From positions 56,464 through 120,463 of the forward strand of contig NZ_JYIW01000016.1 in the NCBI RefSeq assembly GCF_000956525.1: a stretch of 64,000 nt of DNA, given 5' to 3'. This DNA comes from Microbacterium oxydans (lineage in GTDB: Bacteria > Actinomycetota > Actinomycetes > Actinomycetales > Microbacteriaceae). A program made the translations under genes and the position numbers. The notes beneath the pieces are model-generated. The model saw nothing but the letters and a program-made list of their open reading frames with translations. It made no database searches and was not told the DNA's origin. Positions 41,214-49,880 of the stretch are shown in pieces. The stretch's first letter is position 1; every line of letters starts with the position of its first letter.

Positions 41214-41570
41214 TCAGGCGATGTAGACCTTCCGCAGGGTCTCGGCGACGGTCCATACCGTGCGCTGGCCCTCGGCGAGGCGCACCACCGAGCCCGGTCC
41301 GATCTCGAGGTCGGGCAGGGCCGGGTCGTCGAACGCGATCGTCGCGCGACCGGACAGCACCACGAAGACCTCATCGGTCTCGGTATCGGATGCCGTGCCA
41401 GGCGTCATCTCCCAGATGCCGACCTCGACCCCGCCGAGCGTCGAGAGTGCGTGCACTGCGGTGGTCGGGGAGCCCGCCAGCACCTCGTCGGCCGGGAGCG
41501 GGGCATGCGAGAGTGGCAGCGTCGCGGCATCCGCTCCCGTTCCGGCAGCGAGCTCCTCGGGTGCGCTCAC
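41214..41570 (-). CDS. Cupin-domain protein
   Basis: 118 residues from a GTG that overlaps the PuuB-like stop (GTGA). The single cupin barrel is seen in GGVEVGIWEMTPGTASDTETDEVFVVLSGRATIAFDD in parts, and LEIGPGSVVRLAEGQRTVWTV. This pattern is close to the cupin_3 (DUF861) type linked to amine and allantoin metabolism. The usual metal His residues are mostly replaced (TETDEVFVV), so it may not bind metal. Its coupling to the oxidase suggests a helper or downstream step in putrescine catabolism. Confidence 0.8.
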   Translation of the reverse strand: MSAPEELAAGTGADAATLPLSHAPLPADEVLAGSPTTAVHALSTLGGVEVGIWEMTPGTASDTETDEVFVVLSGRATIAFDDPALPDLEIGPGSVVRLAEGQRTVWTVAETLRKVYIA

Positions 41571-42970
41571 GAGTCGAAGCCCATACCGACGGCGTCGAGG
41601 GTCTTCAGGAACAGGTTGCGCTTGCCCTCGTTGTGATCGGCCTGGTTCATCGCCGCGCGCACGAGGTTCACACCGATCGACGCCGCAGGCTCGGGCGGGA
41701 ACGGGATCGGCTTCTCGCGCACCATCTGCAGCTCGGTGCGCTCGGTCCGCTCGCCTGCGAGCTTGTCGAGCATGACGTCGGCTGCGAAGCGCGCGGCTCC
41801 GACGCCCAGCCCGGTGAAGCCGGTGGCGTAGGCGACGCGTCCCTTCCGGGCGGTGCCGAAGAACGCGCAGAAGCGGCTCGAGGAGTCGATCGCGCCGGCC
41901 CAGCGGTGCGTGAAGTGCAAGCCCTCGAGCTGCGGGAACGTGGTGAAGAAGTGCGACGCGAGCTTGCGGTGGCTCTCCATGCGGTCCTCGTACTCGGGTC
42001 GTACCTTGCCCCCGTAGTGGTAGACCGCGTCGTAGCCGCCGAACAGGATGCGGTTGTCGGCGGTGAGCCGGTAGTAGTGGAACTGGTTCGCGCTGTCGGC
42101 GAGGCCCTGACGGTTCGACCAGCCGATCGATGCGAGCTGCTCGTCGGAGAGCGGCTCGGTCATCAGGACGTAGTCGTACACCGGCACCGTCATCAGACGG
42201 TTGCGCTTGAGCAGCGAGGGGAAGACGTTGGTGGCGAGCGCCACGGCATCCGCTGTCACTTTCCCGTGCTCGGTCACGAGAGTGATCGCCGACGAGCCGT
42301 CGCCTTCGACGCGACGGACCAGGCTGTGCTCGTAGATCTCGACGCCGAGCTCGACGGCGACGCGGGCGAGCTCCATGCCGAGCTTCGCCGGGTGCACGAG
42401 TGCGCAGGCATCCTTCTCCCATGCGCCGGCCAGGAACGTGTCGGAGTGCACCTCGGCCTGCACGGCCTCGCGGTCGAGGAAGCCCTCCTCGTCGCGGTAC
42501 CACTCGACCTGGTGCGGTTCGACGGCGACGGCCAGCTGGCCGGTGCGCTCGAAATCCGCCTGCATGCCGTAGCGCTCGATCGTCTGCTCGATGCCGTCGA
42601 GGTTCTCGAGGCCGAGCTCTTCGAGGCGGTCGATCTCCTCCGGCCAGCGGGTGAGTCCGTTCTCGTGCCCGTGCGTGAGGCTCGCCTCGCAGAATCCGCC
42701 GTTGCGACCCGACGCCGCCCACGCGATGCGCGAGGCCTCGAGTAGCACCACGCGGCGCTCCGGGTCGCGCTCCTTCGCCCTGACCGCTGTCCAGAGCCCG
42801 GCGTAGCCGCCGCCGACGATCGCGAGATCGGCGCGGACGCTGCCGGTGAGGGACGGATGCTTCGGCCGCGCGACGTCATCCAGCCAGAACACCCCGAAGG
42901 CGGTGTCGCTGAGCGACTGGTCGATGACGGACTGTGCCGGTCGACGGCGCTCGAAGACGGTGGTGCCCAT
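41567..42970 (-). CDS. FAD-dependent oxidoreductase, gamma-glutamylputrescine-oxidase-like
   Basis: 467 residues. The ATG at 42970 has GGAG 5 bases upstream; a GTG at 42976 is also in frame. The DAO fold has ADLAIVGGGYAGLWTAVRAK (G-G-G-Y-A-G near 54), VVLLEASRIAWAASGRNGGF, and the end GRVAYATGFTGLGVGAARFAADVM. WLDDVARPKHPSL and the substrate-side helices are as in PuuB. These enzymes oxidise an amine to the aldehyde with release of H2O2 and ammonia. The neighbouring aldehyde dehydrogenase would take the product. It is divergent from that gene with an Lrp gene between. Confidence 0.87.
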   Translation of the reverse strand: MGTTVFERRRPAQSVIDQSLSDTAFGVFWLDDVARPKHPSLTGSVRADLAIVGGGYAGLWTAVRAKERDPERRVVLLEASRIAWAASGRNGGFCEASLTHGHENGLTRWPEEIDRLEELGLENLDGIEQTIERYGMQADFERTGQLAVAVEPHQVEWYRDEEGFLDREAVQAEVHSDTFLAGAWEKDACALVHPAKLGMELARVAVELGVEIYEHSLVRRVEGDGSSAITLVTEHGKVTADAVALATNVFPSLLKRNRLMTVPVYDYVLMTEPLSDEQLASIGWSNRQGLADSANQFHYYRLTADNRILFGGYDAVYHYGGKVRPEYEDRMESHRKLASHFFTTFPQLEGLHFTHRWAGAIDSSSRFCAFFGTARKGRVAYATGFTGLGVGAARFAADVMLDKLAGERTERTELQMVREKPIPFPPEPAASIGVNLVRAAMNQADHNEGKRNLFLKTLDAVGMGFDS

Positions 42971-42998
42971 GTTCACTCCGATCGTTGCGAGGCGCGCC

Positions 42999-43463
42999 TC
43001 AGCGCGTTCCCCAGTTGTAGAGGTCTTTGTAGAGGCCCGCGTACAGCAGGCTCTCGGTGTGCGCGACGCCTGGCACGGTGCGGATGCGGGAGGCGATCAG
43101 CTCGATCAGGTGCTGGTCGTCCTCGCAGACGGCCTCGACCAGGATGTCGAAGGTGCCGAGGGTGACCACGACGTAGGCGAGCTCAGGGATCTTCGTGAGC
43201 TCCTCGGCGACATCGCGGGGGTCGCCGGTGACTCGGATGCCGATCATCGACATGCGGTGGAAGCCGAGCTGCATCGGGTCGGTGACGGCGACGATCTGGA
43301 TGATGCCGGCTTCGGTCATCCGCTGCACGCGTTGGCGGGCCGCGGCTTCGCTGAGTCCGACCGCGCGACCGATCTCGGCGTAGGGGCGACGGCCGTCTTC
43401 CTGGAGGAGTTCGACGATCTTCTTCGAGACATCGTCCAGGAGGGGCTGCTTCGGCGTACTCAT
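42999..43463 (-). CDS. Lrp/AsnC-family regulator
   Basis: 154 residues. The N-terminal helix-turn-helix is SKKIVELLQEDGRRPYAEIGRAVGLSEAAARQRVQRM in parts, followed by a hinge and the RAM/AsnC ligand domain (MIGIRVTGDPRDVAEELTKIPELAYVVVTLGTFDILVEAV in parts). It lies between the oxidase gene (same strand) and the divergent aldehyde dehydrogenase gene and probably controls both, with an amino acid or polyamine as signal. The 99-bp gap to the dehydrogenase has AT-rich stretches but no clear palindrome. Confidence 0.9.
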   Translation of the reverse strand: MSTPKQPLLDDVSKKIVELLQEDGRRPYAEIGRAVGLSEAAARQRVQRMTEAGIIQIVAVTDPMQLGFHRMSMIGIRVTGDPRDVAEELTKIPELAYVVVTLGTFDILVEAVCEDDQHLIELIASRIRTVPGVAHTESLLYAGLYKDLYNWGTR

Positions 43464-43562
43464 GTGTCGATATTGACAGGTGAAGGCGGTTCAGGCAACT
43501 GATTCCGTCGTCATAGACAAATAGTTCTTCAGATTTCGTTTCCGCATGGCTACCATGAGGGC

Positions 43563-44996
43563 ATGCCCACAGATCTCCTGCAGAACTTCATCGGCGGCCG
43601 GTACGTTCCCGTGCGCGGAGCGGGCAGCCTGCCCCTCATCGACCCGGCGACCGAGGCGGAGTACGGCTCGCTGCCACTGTCGGACGCCGGTGATGTGGAT
43701 GCCGCCTACGCCGCGGCATCCGCTGCTTTCCCGCTCTGGCGCGACACGACGCCGGCGGATCGGCAGCTCGCTCTGTTCCGCATCGCCGATGAGATGCTCG
43801 CCCGTGCCGAGGAGTTCGCCGACCTGGAGTCGCAGGACACCGGCAAGCCGCGCGCGAGCCTCGTCGCCGACGAGATCATGCAGTCGATCGACCAGCTGCG
43901 GTTCTTCGCCGGTGCAGCGCGAAGCCTCGAGGGGCGGGCAGCGGGGGAGTACCTCGCAGGGCACACCTCGTTCGTGCGCCGCGAACCCATCGGCGTCATC
44001 GGACAGGTCACGCCCTGGAACTATCCGCTGAACATGGCGGTGTGGAAGATAGGACCGGCGCTCGCCGCAGGCAACACGGTCGTGCTGAAGCCGGCCGAGT
44101 CGACGCCGCTCACGACGCTGCTGCTGGCTGAGATCGTGGCGCTGCACACGCCGGCCGGCACGTTGAACGTGGTGCTGGGCGACCGCGACACTGGGGTGGC
44201 GCTGGTGGAGCATCCGACGCCGCAGATGGTCGCGATCACCGGATCGGTGCGCGCCGGCATGGCTGTCGCACGGTCGGCGGCGAACGACGTCAAGCGGGTG
44301 CACCTCGAGCTCGGCGGCAAGGCGCCGGCGATCGTCTTCGCGGATGCCTCGATCGAGAAGGCCGTCGATGGCATCATCACCGGCGCGTTCTTCAACGCCG
44401 GCCAGGACTGCACGGCTGCCACCCGCGTGCTCGTGCATGCCTCCGTGCACGACGAGCTCGTGGCGGCGCTGGTCGCTCGGGCTCGAACGCATGCCCGTAC
44501 CGGCGGTCCCCACGAGGAGGGCGTGCTGTACGGACCGCTCAGCAGCGCGGCGCAGCTCGCCCAGGTGCAGGGCTTCGTCGACCGCCTCCCCGCTCATGCC
44601 ACGATCGAGACGGGCGGGCGGCGCCAGGGCGACAGCGGCTACTTCTTCGAGGCGACGATCGTCTCTGGACTGCGGCAGGACGACGAGGCGGTGCAGGGCG
44701 AGATCTTCGGACCGGTGCTCACGGTGCAGTCCTTCGAGACGGAGGCCGAGGCACTGGCGATGGCGAACGACGTGCCGTACGCACTCGCGTCATCGGTATG
44801 GACCACGGATCACGCGCGCGCGATGCGGTTCTCACGCGACCTCGACTTCGGCTGCGTGTGGATCAACACGCACATCCCCTTCGTGTCGGACATGCCGCAC
44901 GGCGGGTTCAAGCACTCGGGCTACGGCAAGGACCTCTCGCAGTACGGCTTCGACGACTACACGCGCATCAAGCACGTGATGAGCGCGCTGGACTGA
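43563..44996 (+). CDS. NAD-dependent aldehyde dehydrogenase, aminobutyraldehyde-type
   Basis: 477 residues. ALDH signatures are TPWNYPLNMAVWKIGPALAAGN, the general base in HLELGGKAPAIVF (Glu near 249), the nucleophile in FNAGQDCTAATRV (Cys 283), and EIFGPVLTVQSF. VNTHIPFVSDMPHGGFKHSGYGKDLS near the end (reads CVWINTHIPF) matches gamma-aminobutyraldehyde and betaine-aldehyde dehydrogenases. With the PuuB-like oxidase and Lrp regulator it fits putrescine to GABA conversion. An extended set of substrates is possible. Confidence 0.9.
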   Translation: MPTDLLQNFIGGRYVPVRGAGSLPLIDPATEAEYGSLPLSDAGDVDAAYAAASAAFPLWRDTTPADRQLALFRIADEMLARAEEFADLESQDTGKPRASLVADEIMQSIDQLRFFAGAARSLEGRAAGEYLAGHTSFVRREPIGVIGQVTPWNYPLNMAVWKIGPALAAGNTVVLKPAESTPLTTLLLAEIVALHTPAGTLNVVLGDRDTGVALVEHPTPQMVAITGSVRAGMAVARSAANDVKRVHLELGGKAPAIVFADASIEKAVDGIITGAFFNAGQDCTAATRVLVHASVHDELVAALVARARTHARTGGPHEEGVLYGPLSSAAQLAQVQGFVDRLPAHATIETGGRRQGDSGYFFEATIVSGLRQDDEAVQGEIFGPVLTVQSFETEAEALAMANDVPYALASSVWTTDHARAMRFSRDLDFGCVWINTHIPFVSDMPHGGFKHSGYGKDLSQYGFDDYTRIKHVMSALD

Positions 44997-45029
44997 GGTG
45001 GGCCCGCAGCGTCGGTGAGACGATCCGGG

Positions 45030-45764
45030 TCAGGTCACGTTCTTCGCGAGCCAGGGCCGGGGATCCACGGCCACCGTGTTGATGTGCACCTCGAAGTGCA
45101 GGCACGAGCCGAACACGTATCCGGTCGATCCGACGTCACCGATGTACTGGCCGGCCTCGACGCAGTCTCCGACCTCGACCGCGCGACTTCCGTAGGTCAT
45201 GTGCGAGTACACGGTGCTCACGGCCTTGCCGTCGACGATGCTCTCGATCTGGATGGTCACGCCGTAGCCCTGGTAGCTCTCGGTCGACCGTGAGACGCAG
45301 CCCTTCATGGCCGCATTGATCGGCGTGCCGACGGGGGCGGCGAAGTCCTGGCCGAGGTGCGATCGCCCTGGTCGCGAGGCGCCGAAGCCATCGGTGAACG
45401 AGTAGGTGCCGTCTGCCATCGGCATCACGATGCGATCGGCGAGCGGGATCTCGATCGCGCTGCCGAGCGGCATGCCGGCGGCCACCGCCGCGGCGATAGC
45501 ACGCGAGTGGGTCTCCTTGATCTCCTCCGGCGTCGTCGCCGAGAAGGCTCCGCGGGGAGCGATCTCCGCGCGGATCTCATTCGTCGCCGTGAAGGACTGC
45601 GCGTCGCCGTCTGCCGTCGTGGAGACCGCTGCGGCGTTGGCCGACGCGGTCTGATCGCCCAGCGGGTTGAGGCCGGGGAACGCTGCTCCGGTGAGCATCA
45701 CGCCGATCGCGAGCGTGGCCCCAAGTGTCTTGACCTTCGCCCAGTGCCGCTGCTCGCGGCGCAC
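45030..45764 (-). CDS. M23-family peptidase with an N-terminal signal anchor
   Basis: 244 residues if read from the only canonical in-frame start, a GTG at 45764. After VRREQRHWAKVK comes a hydrophobic signal or membrane helix (TLGATLAIGVMLTGAAFPG). The C-terminal peptidase domain has the zinc His-x-x-x-Asp motif in RSHLGQDFAAPVGTPI, the YSHMTYGSRAVEVGDCVEAGQYIGDVGSTGYVFG segment in parts, and the H-F-E-V-H motif in SCLHFEVHIN. It is a LytM-like enzyme that cuts peptidoglycan cross-links. The same frame stays open and coding-like upstream to about 46088 (see next entry), so the real protein is probably longer. Confidence 0.85.
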   Translation of the reverse strand: MRREQRHWAKVKTLGATLAIGVMLTGAAFPGLNPLGDQTASANAAAVSTTADGDAQSFTATNEIRAEIAPRGAFSATTPEEIKETHSRAIAAAVAAGMPLGSAIEIPLADRIVMPMADGTYSFTDGFGASRPGRSHLGQDFAAPVGTPINAAMKGCVSRSTESYQGYGVTIQIESIVDGKAVSTVYSHMTYGSRAVEVGDCVEAGQYIGDVGSTGYVFGSCLHFEVHINTVAVDPRPWLAKNVT

Positions 45765-46088
45765 CTGCGCTCGTGAGGTCGGTGCGGGCGTCGCTGGGGG
45801 AGTCTGCCGGGGTGGGGCCGTCGTCGGAGGCTGCTGGGGTGCATCCGGGGCGGGCGCCGGTGCATCCGGGGCGGGCGCCGGTGCATCCGCTGCGGGTGCA
45901 GCCGCTGTGTCCGATGTGGGTGTATCGGTCGTGGCTGTATCGGTCGCGTTCGCGGTGCGGGAGCTCTCGGCATTCGCGGACGCGGAGCGCCGGAGATCAC
46001 GGCGCAGGAGCGGGCGCTGCGAGTCGGAGACGTCTGTGGCAGGTTCCGATGACCCCTGAGTGGGCTCGGTGGGCAGGGAGTTCGTGAC
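45765..46088 (-). other. Coding-like N-terminal extension of the M23 peptidase with no canonical start
   Basis: In frame with the peptidase and without stops, this reads as an Ala/Pro/Thr-rich cytoplasmic tail containing RPLLRRDLRRSASANAES, then a T/D-rich stretch and two copies of the peptide DAPAPAP. GGAAGGA at 46093-46099 is a good ribosome-binding site. There is no ATG, GTG or TTG in frame between it and 45764. Candidates after the site are GTC (46088), ACG (46085) and CTG (46076). A rare start, a frame error or a sequencing error would explain it. Confidence 0.6.
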
Positions 46089-46153
46089 GGGGTCCTTCCG
46101 GAGGCGGGCGGGTTCGGCAGTCGATCCCCCAGATGCCGCCGTTACCGTTCTGT

Positions 46154-46182
46154 AATCTAAGCGCTGTACAGCGTGGGGTCAA
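46154..46182 (-). promoter_or_regulatory. Probable promoter of the M23 peptidase
   Basis: On the minus strand, TTGACC (46182-46177) lies 17 bp from TAGATT (46159-46154). Transcription would start near 46147, upstream of the GGAAGGA site. This supports translation beginning well before the GTG at 45764, because the leader would otherwise be about 380 bases. Confidence 0.6.
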
Positions 46183-46232
46183 ATCGAGCGCCGCTCGCGA
46201 TGCTCCTCAGGCCCGGTGACGGTGAGGGCCGT

Positions 46233-46763
46233 TCAGGGGGCGAGGAGCTTCATCCTGCGGTGCTCGGCGAGCGTGAGGCCGGGGCGCTCCTCGACCTTGG
46301 TCGCGCCGTCCGCGGCCCAGCCGTGGCGGGCGTAGAAGCCGTCGGCACGGTCGTTGCCGTCGAGGACCCAGAGGCGCGCGCGGGCGTGTCCGGCGTCGGT
46401 CATCCGTCGTTCCGCCGCGGAGAGGAGGGCGGCGCCGACTCCCGTGGACCAGAACAGTGGATCGGCGTAGATGCCGTATATCTCGCCGTCGGCAGTCCCG
46501 CCCTCCTCCTCGTCTCTGGATGCGCCGAACGAGACCCAGCCGAGGATCGTGTCGTCGCGGACGCCGACGAGCGTTCCGAGTGTGAGCGGATGCGGATCCG
46601 TGAAGATCCCGCGCCAGCCTGCCGTGCGGTCCGCGATCGACAGGGCGTCGAGGAATGCCTGGTCGATGAGTCCGCGGTACGCCGCCTGCCATGAGCGCAC
46701 ATGGATGCCGGCGATGGCCTCGGCATCCGCGATGGTGGCTTCTCTGACAGTGAGCTGCGGCAT
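46233..46763 (-). CDS. GNAT-family N-acetyltransferase
   Basis: 176 residues. LTVREATIADAEAIAGIHVRSWQAAYRGLI opens the fold; GEIYGIYADPLFWSTGVGAALLSAAERRM contains the acetyl-CoA loop (STGVGAAL), and ARLWVLDGNDRADGFYARHGW contains the acceptor-side Tyr region. It is of the same group as the GNAT at 5631-6137 (identity by eye is moderate, with R-x-W and ADGFYARHGW patterns). The acceptor is unknown. It is divergent from the DUF222 gene. Confidence 0.88.
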   Translation of the reverse strand: MPQLTVREATIADAEAIAGIHVRSWQAAYRGLIDQAFLDALSIADRTAGWRGIFTDPHPLTLGTLVGVRDDTILGWVSFGASRDEEEGGTADGEIYGIYADPLFWSTGVGAALLSAAERRMTDAGHARARLWVLDGNDRADGFYARHGWAADGATKVEERPGLTLAEHRRMKLLAP

Positions 46764-46943
46764 GGATTCACTGTATTGGCGGTTGTGGGCGGGTGGCGCT
46801 GGGCGTCGGTCGGCGCGGGATTCGGGATGGTTTCGAGGGTGGTTTCGGATGTGGGTCGGAGGTGTGGATCGTATTCCGGAATATTGGTTTGGTCTGGGGT
46901 TTTCAGGGTCTGAATGTCGGTGGCCCCGGGTTGAATCGGAGGT

Positions 46944-48476
46944 ATGAACAGCACTGAGGAAGCCTTGGAGCGGGTCGTCGCCGACCTGGATCTGGTGCTG
47001 TCCGCGGCTGCGTTCGGCCTCCTGTCGGATGAGGCGAAGATGCGCGTGTTGCGGCTGGCTGGTGCGGCGCAGCGGCGGGTGGATGCGGTGGTCGTGGAGA
47101 CGGTCGCATCGGTGCCCGCCAGGCCTTCGGGGTCGGGGGATCCGGCGTTCTGTGGGCTGTTCGGATGTCGGACGATGAGCGAGTTGTTGCAGCGGGTGTT
47201 GCGGGTGGACGCGTCTGGGGCTGGGCGGGTGGTGAAGGCCGCGTCGTCGGTGTTCCGGGAGGTGGACCTGTCATCGGGCGGATGGCAGCAGGCGCGGTGG
47301 CCCAGGTTGCGGGAGGCCCTGCTGGACGGGACGATCGGGGTGTCGGGGTTGTTGGCGGCGGTGGGCCCGGTGGATGCCGCGCAACGGCGGGTGAGTGAGC
47401 AGTTGCGGTGGCGGGCGGATGCCCAGCTCGCGGCGCTTGCGCGGGGGATGGTCGCAGTCGACGAGGAGGATGCTCCCGCTGATCCGGATGCGGCTGCGCA
47501 GGGCGGGCCGCCGGCGACGCCGGAGGATCTGCGGACCTATGCCCGGGTGATCATGGCGTACCTCGACCCCGACGGGGCGGAGCCGGCGGAGGAGCTTGCG
47601 ATGCGTGGGCGGGGGATCCGGTTCGGGCGAGCGAAGCATGGCCTGGTCCCGATCCACGGTGACCTGCTCCCCGAGACCGCGGGAGCATTGCAACGGCAGT
47701 TCGACGCGTACTTGAACCCGAAAGTCGACGGGCCACCGGTGCCCGGGGTGCGGTTCGTGCCATCCGGCGACACCGCCGATGCCACCACAGCGGGTGCGGG
47801 TGCTGATGCCGACAGTGGCGGGTATGTGCGGGCCAGTGATGAGCGGGGCGACGATGACGTGTTGCCGTCGGCTGATCCGGGCGGGATGGTCGACACCCGC
47901 ACCCGGCCGCAGAAACAGCATGATGCGTTCGCGGCGATCCTCGGCATCGCCGCGAAACACGATGAGACGCCGAAACTCGGTGGGGCGGCGCCGACATTGC
48001 TCGTGTCCGTCACCGCGGACGACTATGCGACCGGCCGCGGGTGGGCGTATGTCGACGGGGTCGACACCCCCGTCTCCGTCGCCACCGCCCGGCACACCGC
48101 GTGTGGGGGAACGATCCAACGGGTGCTGTTCGACCCCGAAGGACGCATCATCGGCATCGGGACCACCGACCGCATCTTCACCACCCACCAACGGCGGGCG
48201 ATCGCCCTCCGCGACAAGGAATGCTTGATCCCCGGGTGCCACGTGCGCGCGTCGTGGTGCGAGATCCACCACGTGCACGAACACGCCAGAGGCGGACCCA
48301 CCCACACGGATAACGGTGTCGCGTTGTGTTGGCATCATCACCGCACCCTCGACACGAGCGGGTGGGAGATTCGCATGGGCAACGGGACCCCGCAGGTCCG
48401 CGGACCGGCCTGGTGGGACCCCGCCCGGCGATGGCGCACCCCACAACCCGCCCTCACGCACGCACTCACCGGCTGA
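46944..48476 (+). CDS. DUF222 / HNH-endonuclease domain protein
   Basis: 510 residues. The N-terminal DUF222 domain (LSDEAKMRVLRLAGAAQRRVDAVVVETVA...) covers about 300 residues. The C-terminal HNH nuclease has CLIPGCHVRASWCEIHHVHEHARGG in parts, followed by TDNGVALCWHHHRTLD, with the metal His residues and two Cys pairs. This family (the 13E12-type in mycobacteria) occurs in many copies in actinobacterial genomes and is suspected to be mobile, but its role is unknown. An acidic Ala/Asp linker lies around residues 275-310. Its upstream 180 bp is unusually G-rich and includes TATTCCGGAATA (46872-46883). Confidence 0.9.
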   Translation: MNSTEEALERVVADLDLVLSAAAFGLLSDEAKMRVLRLAGAAQRRVDAVVVETVASVPARPSGSGDPAFCGLFGCRTMSELLQRVLRVDASGAGRVVKAASSVFREVDLSSGGWQQARWPRLREALLDGTIGVSGLLAAVGPVDAAQRRVSEQLRWRADAQLAALARGMVAVDEEDAPADPDAAAQGGPPATPEDLRTYARVIMAYLDPDGAEPAEELAMRGRGIRFGRAKHGLVPIHGDLLPETAGALQRQFDAYLNPKVDGPPVPGVRFVPSGDTADATTAGAGADADSGGYVRASDERGDDDVLPSADPGGMVDTRTRPQKQHDAFAAILGIAAKHDETPKLGGAAPTLLVSVTADDYATGRGWAYVDGVDTPVSVATARHTACGGTIQRVLFDPEGRIIGIGTTDRIFTTHQRRAIALRDKECLIPGCHVRASWCEIHHVHEHARGGPTHTDNGVALCWHHHRTLDTSGWEIRMGNGTPQVRGPAWWDPARRWRTPQPALTHALTG

Positions 48477-48691
48477 CGCCCGACCGGATGACCACACCCA
48501 CCGAGGACGACCGCGCTCACCGGACGACCGCACGCACCTCGGTTGACCGACCCACGTATCGGTGTGCGCGCAGCGGGAGAGCCCCATTCCAGAGTCCGCC
48601 GTCCGTGTGCCGTCGTCATCTTCCGGACGGACCGGACGCTGGTGCGACCCGATGTGTCATGCTAGGGGCCGACCCGGGGGGATCGACACTC

Positions 48692-49816
48692 ATGACCAGG
48701 CCGCTGGCAGGACCACAGACGCTGTTGCGCACGCTGAACGGTCGCGCGATCCTCGAGGCGCTCGCACGCAGCGGTCCGCGCACCCGCGCCGAGCTCATGT
48801 CGGCGACCGGGCTGTCCCGAACCGCGGTCACGCAGGTGCTGCGGATGCTCGAGACCGCGGGTGCAGTCGTCCCCGCCGGTGTCGACCGCGACACTCGAGG
48901 ACCGGCAGCCGGACGCGTCTCGCTGCACCCGCACCTCGGGTACGCGGCAGCGATCCACGTCGATCATCATGCGGCGCACGTCGTGCTCGTCGACGCCACG
49001 GGCTCCGTCCGCGCCGAGGCGCATGGCGACTTCAGGACGAACGACGACCGCGTCGCCTGCATCGCAGGGCTCGTCGACGAATGCCGTCGCGCAGCCAAGG
49101 GTCCGCTGCACATGGCGGTGGTCGCCGTGCCGGGCGCAGTGACGCCCGACGGCGGCATCCGCAACGATGAGGGCCCCGATGGCGGGCAGTTCCACACCGC
49201 GCTCAGCGCGACCCTCGGCTGCGACGTGCGCATCGAGAACGACGTCAACCTCGCCGCCCTCGCCGAACTCACCGAGAGCACAGCGGGATCGCTGTCGAGC
49301 TTCGCGCTCCTGCTCCTGGTCGAAGACGGACTCGGCGCCGGGATCGTCATCGACGGTGCGCTGCACCGTGGCGCATCCGGTCTCGCCGGCGAAGTCATGT
49401 ACCTGCCACAGAGTCCGCTCCCGATCGGTGCTCCCGTCGTGAGCGACGTCGTCGTCAGCGACCTGGCGCTGACCCACGATCGCGATCCGCGCGCCGCGCT
49501 CAGCGTGCACCTCGAGGCGGCGGCCGCAGGTGACGAGGCTGCCCTGCAGATCGTCGCCGAGGTCGCCAGACGGCTGGTGCTGATCGCCGGCACCATGACG
49601 CTCGTGCTCGACCCCGAAGCGTTCATCCTCAGCGGTGACGCCGCTCACCCCGTGCTCGCCGAGGCGATGGTGCGGGTCGCTGAAGAGTTCGCTCCACTGC
49701 TCACGGTGCGCTTCCTCATCGCCTCCTTCGGCGTCGAGGCGCCGCTCGTCGGCGCTGTGCGCGAAGCCGCCTCAGCTCTCCGCGCCATGCTCTTCACCCG
49801 CGTGCTCGCCACATGA
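48692..49816 (+). CDS. ROK-family transcriptional regulator
   Basis: 374 residues from MTRPLAGPQTLLRTLNGRA; an ATG at 48659 is also in frame but less well spaced. The N-terminal winged helix is RTRAELMSATGLSRTAVTQVLRMLE. The ROK domain has VVAVPGAVTPDGGIRN, IENDVNLAALAEL and LLLVEDGLGAGIVIDGALHRGASGLAGEVMYL in parts. The usual ROK zinc motif (C-x-C-G-x-x-G-C) is absent after GEVMYL, so it probably does not bind zinc in the normal way. It is first in the operon with a ChbG-like deacetylase and a GPH symporter and probably senses the sugar they handle. Confidence 0.87.
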   Translation: MTRPLAGPQTLLRTLNGRAILEALARSGPRTRAELMSATGLSRTAVTQVLRMLETAGAVVPAGVDRDTRGPAAGRVSLHPHLGYAAAIHVDHHAAHVVLVDATGSVRAEAHGDFRTNDDRVACIAGLVDECRRAAKGPLHMAVVAVPGAVTPDGGIRNDEGPDGGQFHTALSATLGCDVRIENDVNLAALAELTESTAGSLSSFALLLLVEDGLGAGIVIDGALHRGASGLAGEVMYLPQSPLPIGAPVVSDVVVSDLALTHDRDPRAALSVHLEAAAAGDEAALQIVAEVARRLVLIAGTMTLVLDPEAFILSGDAAHPVLAEAMVRVAEEFAPLLTVRFLIASFGVEAPLVGAVREAASALRAMLFTRVLAT

Positions 49817-49880
49817 ACGGGGCGCCGGCCCGAACCGGCGCTTCGCGGCGCAGCATCCACCCCGCAGACAGGAGTCGACG

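Noticed and set aside
46093..46182. A c-di-AMP (ydaO-type) riboswitch before the M23 peptidase
   Set aside because: Actinobacterial peptidase genes often carry one, but the leader from the predicted start is only about 60 bases and lacks the conserved helices I would expect.
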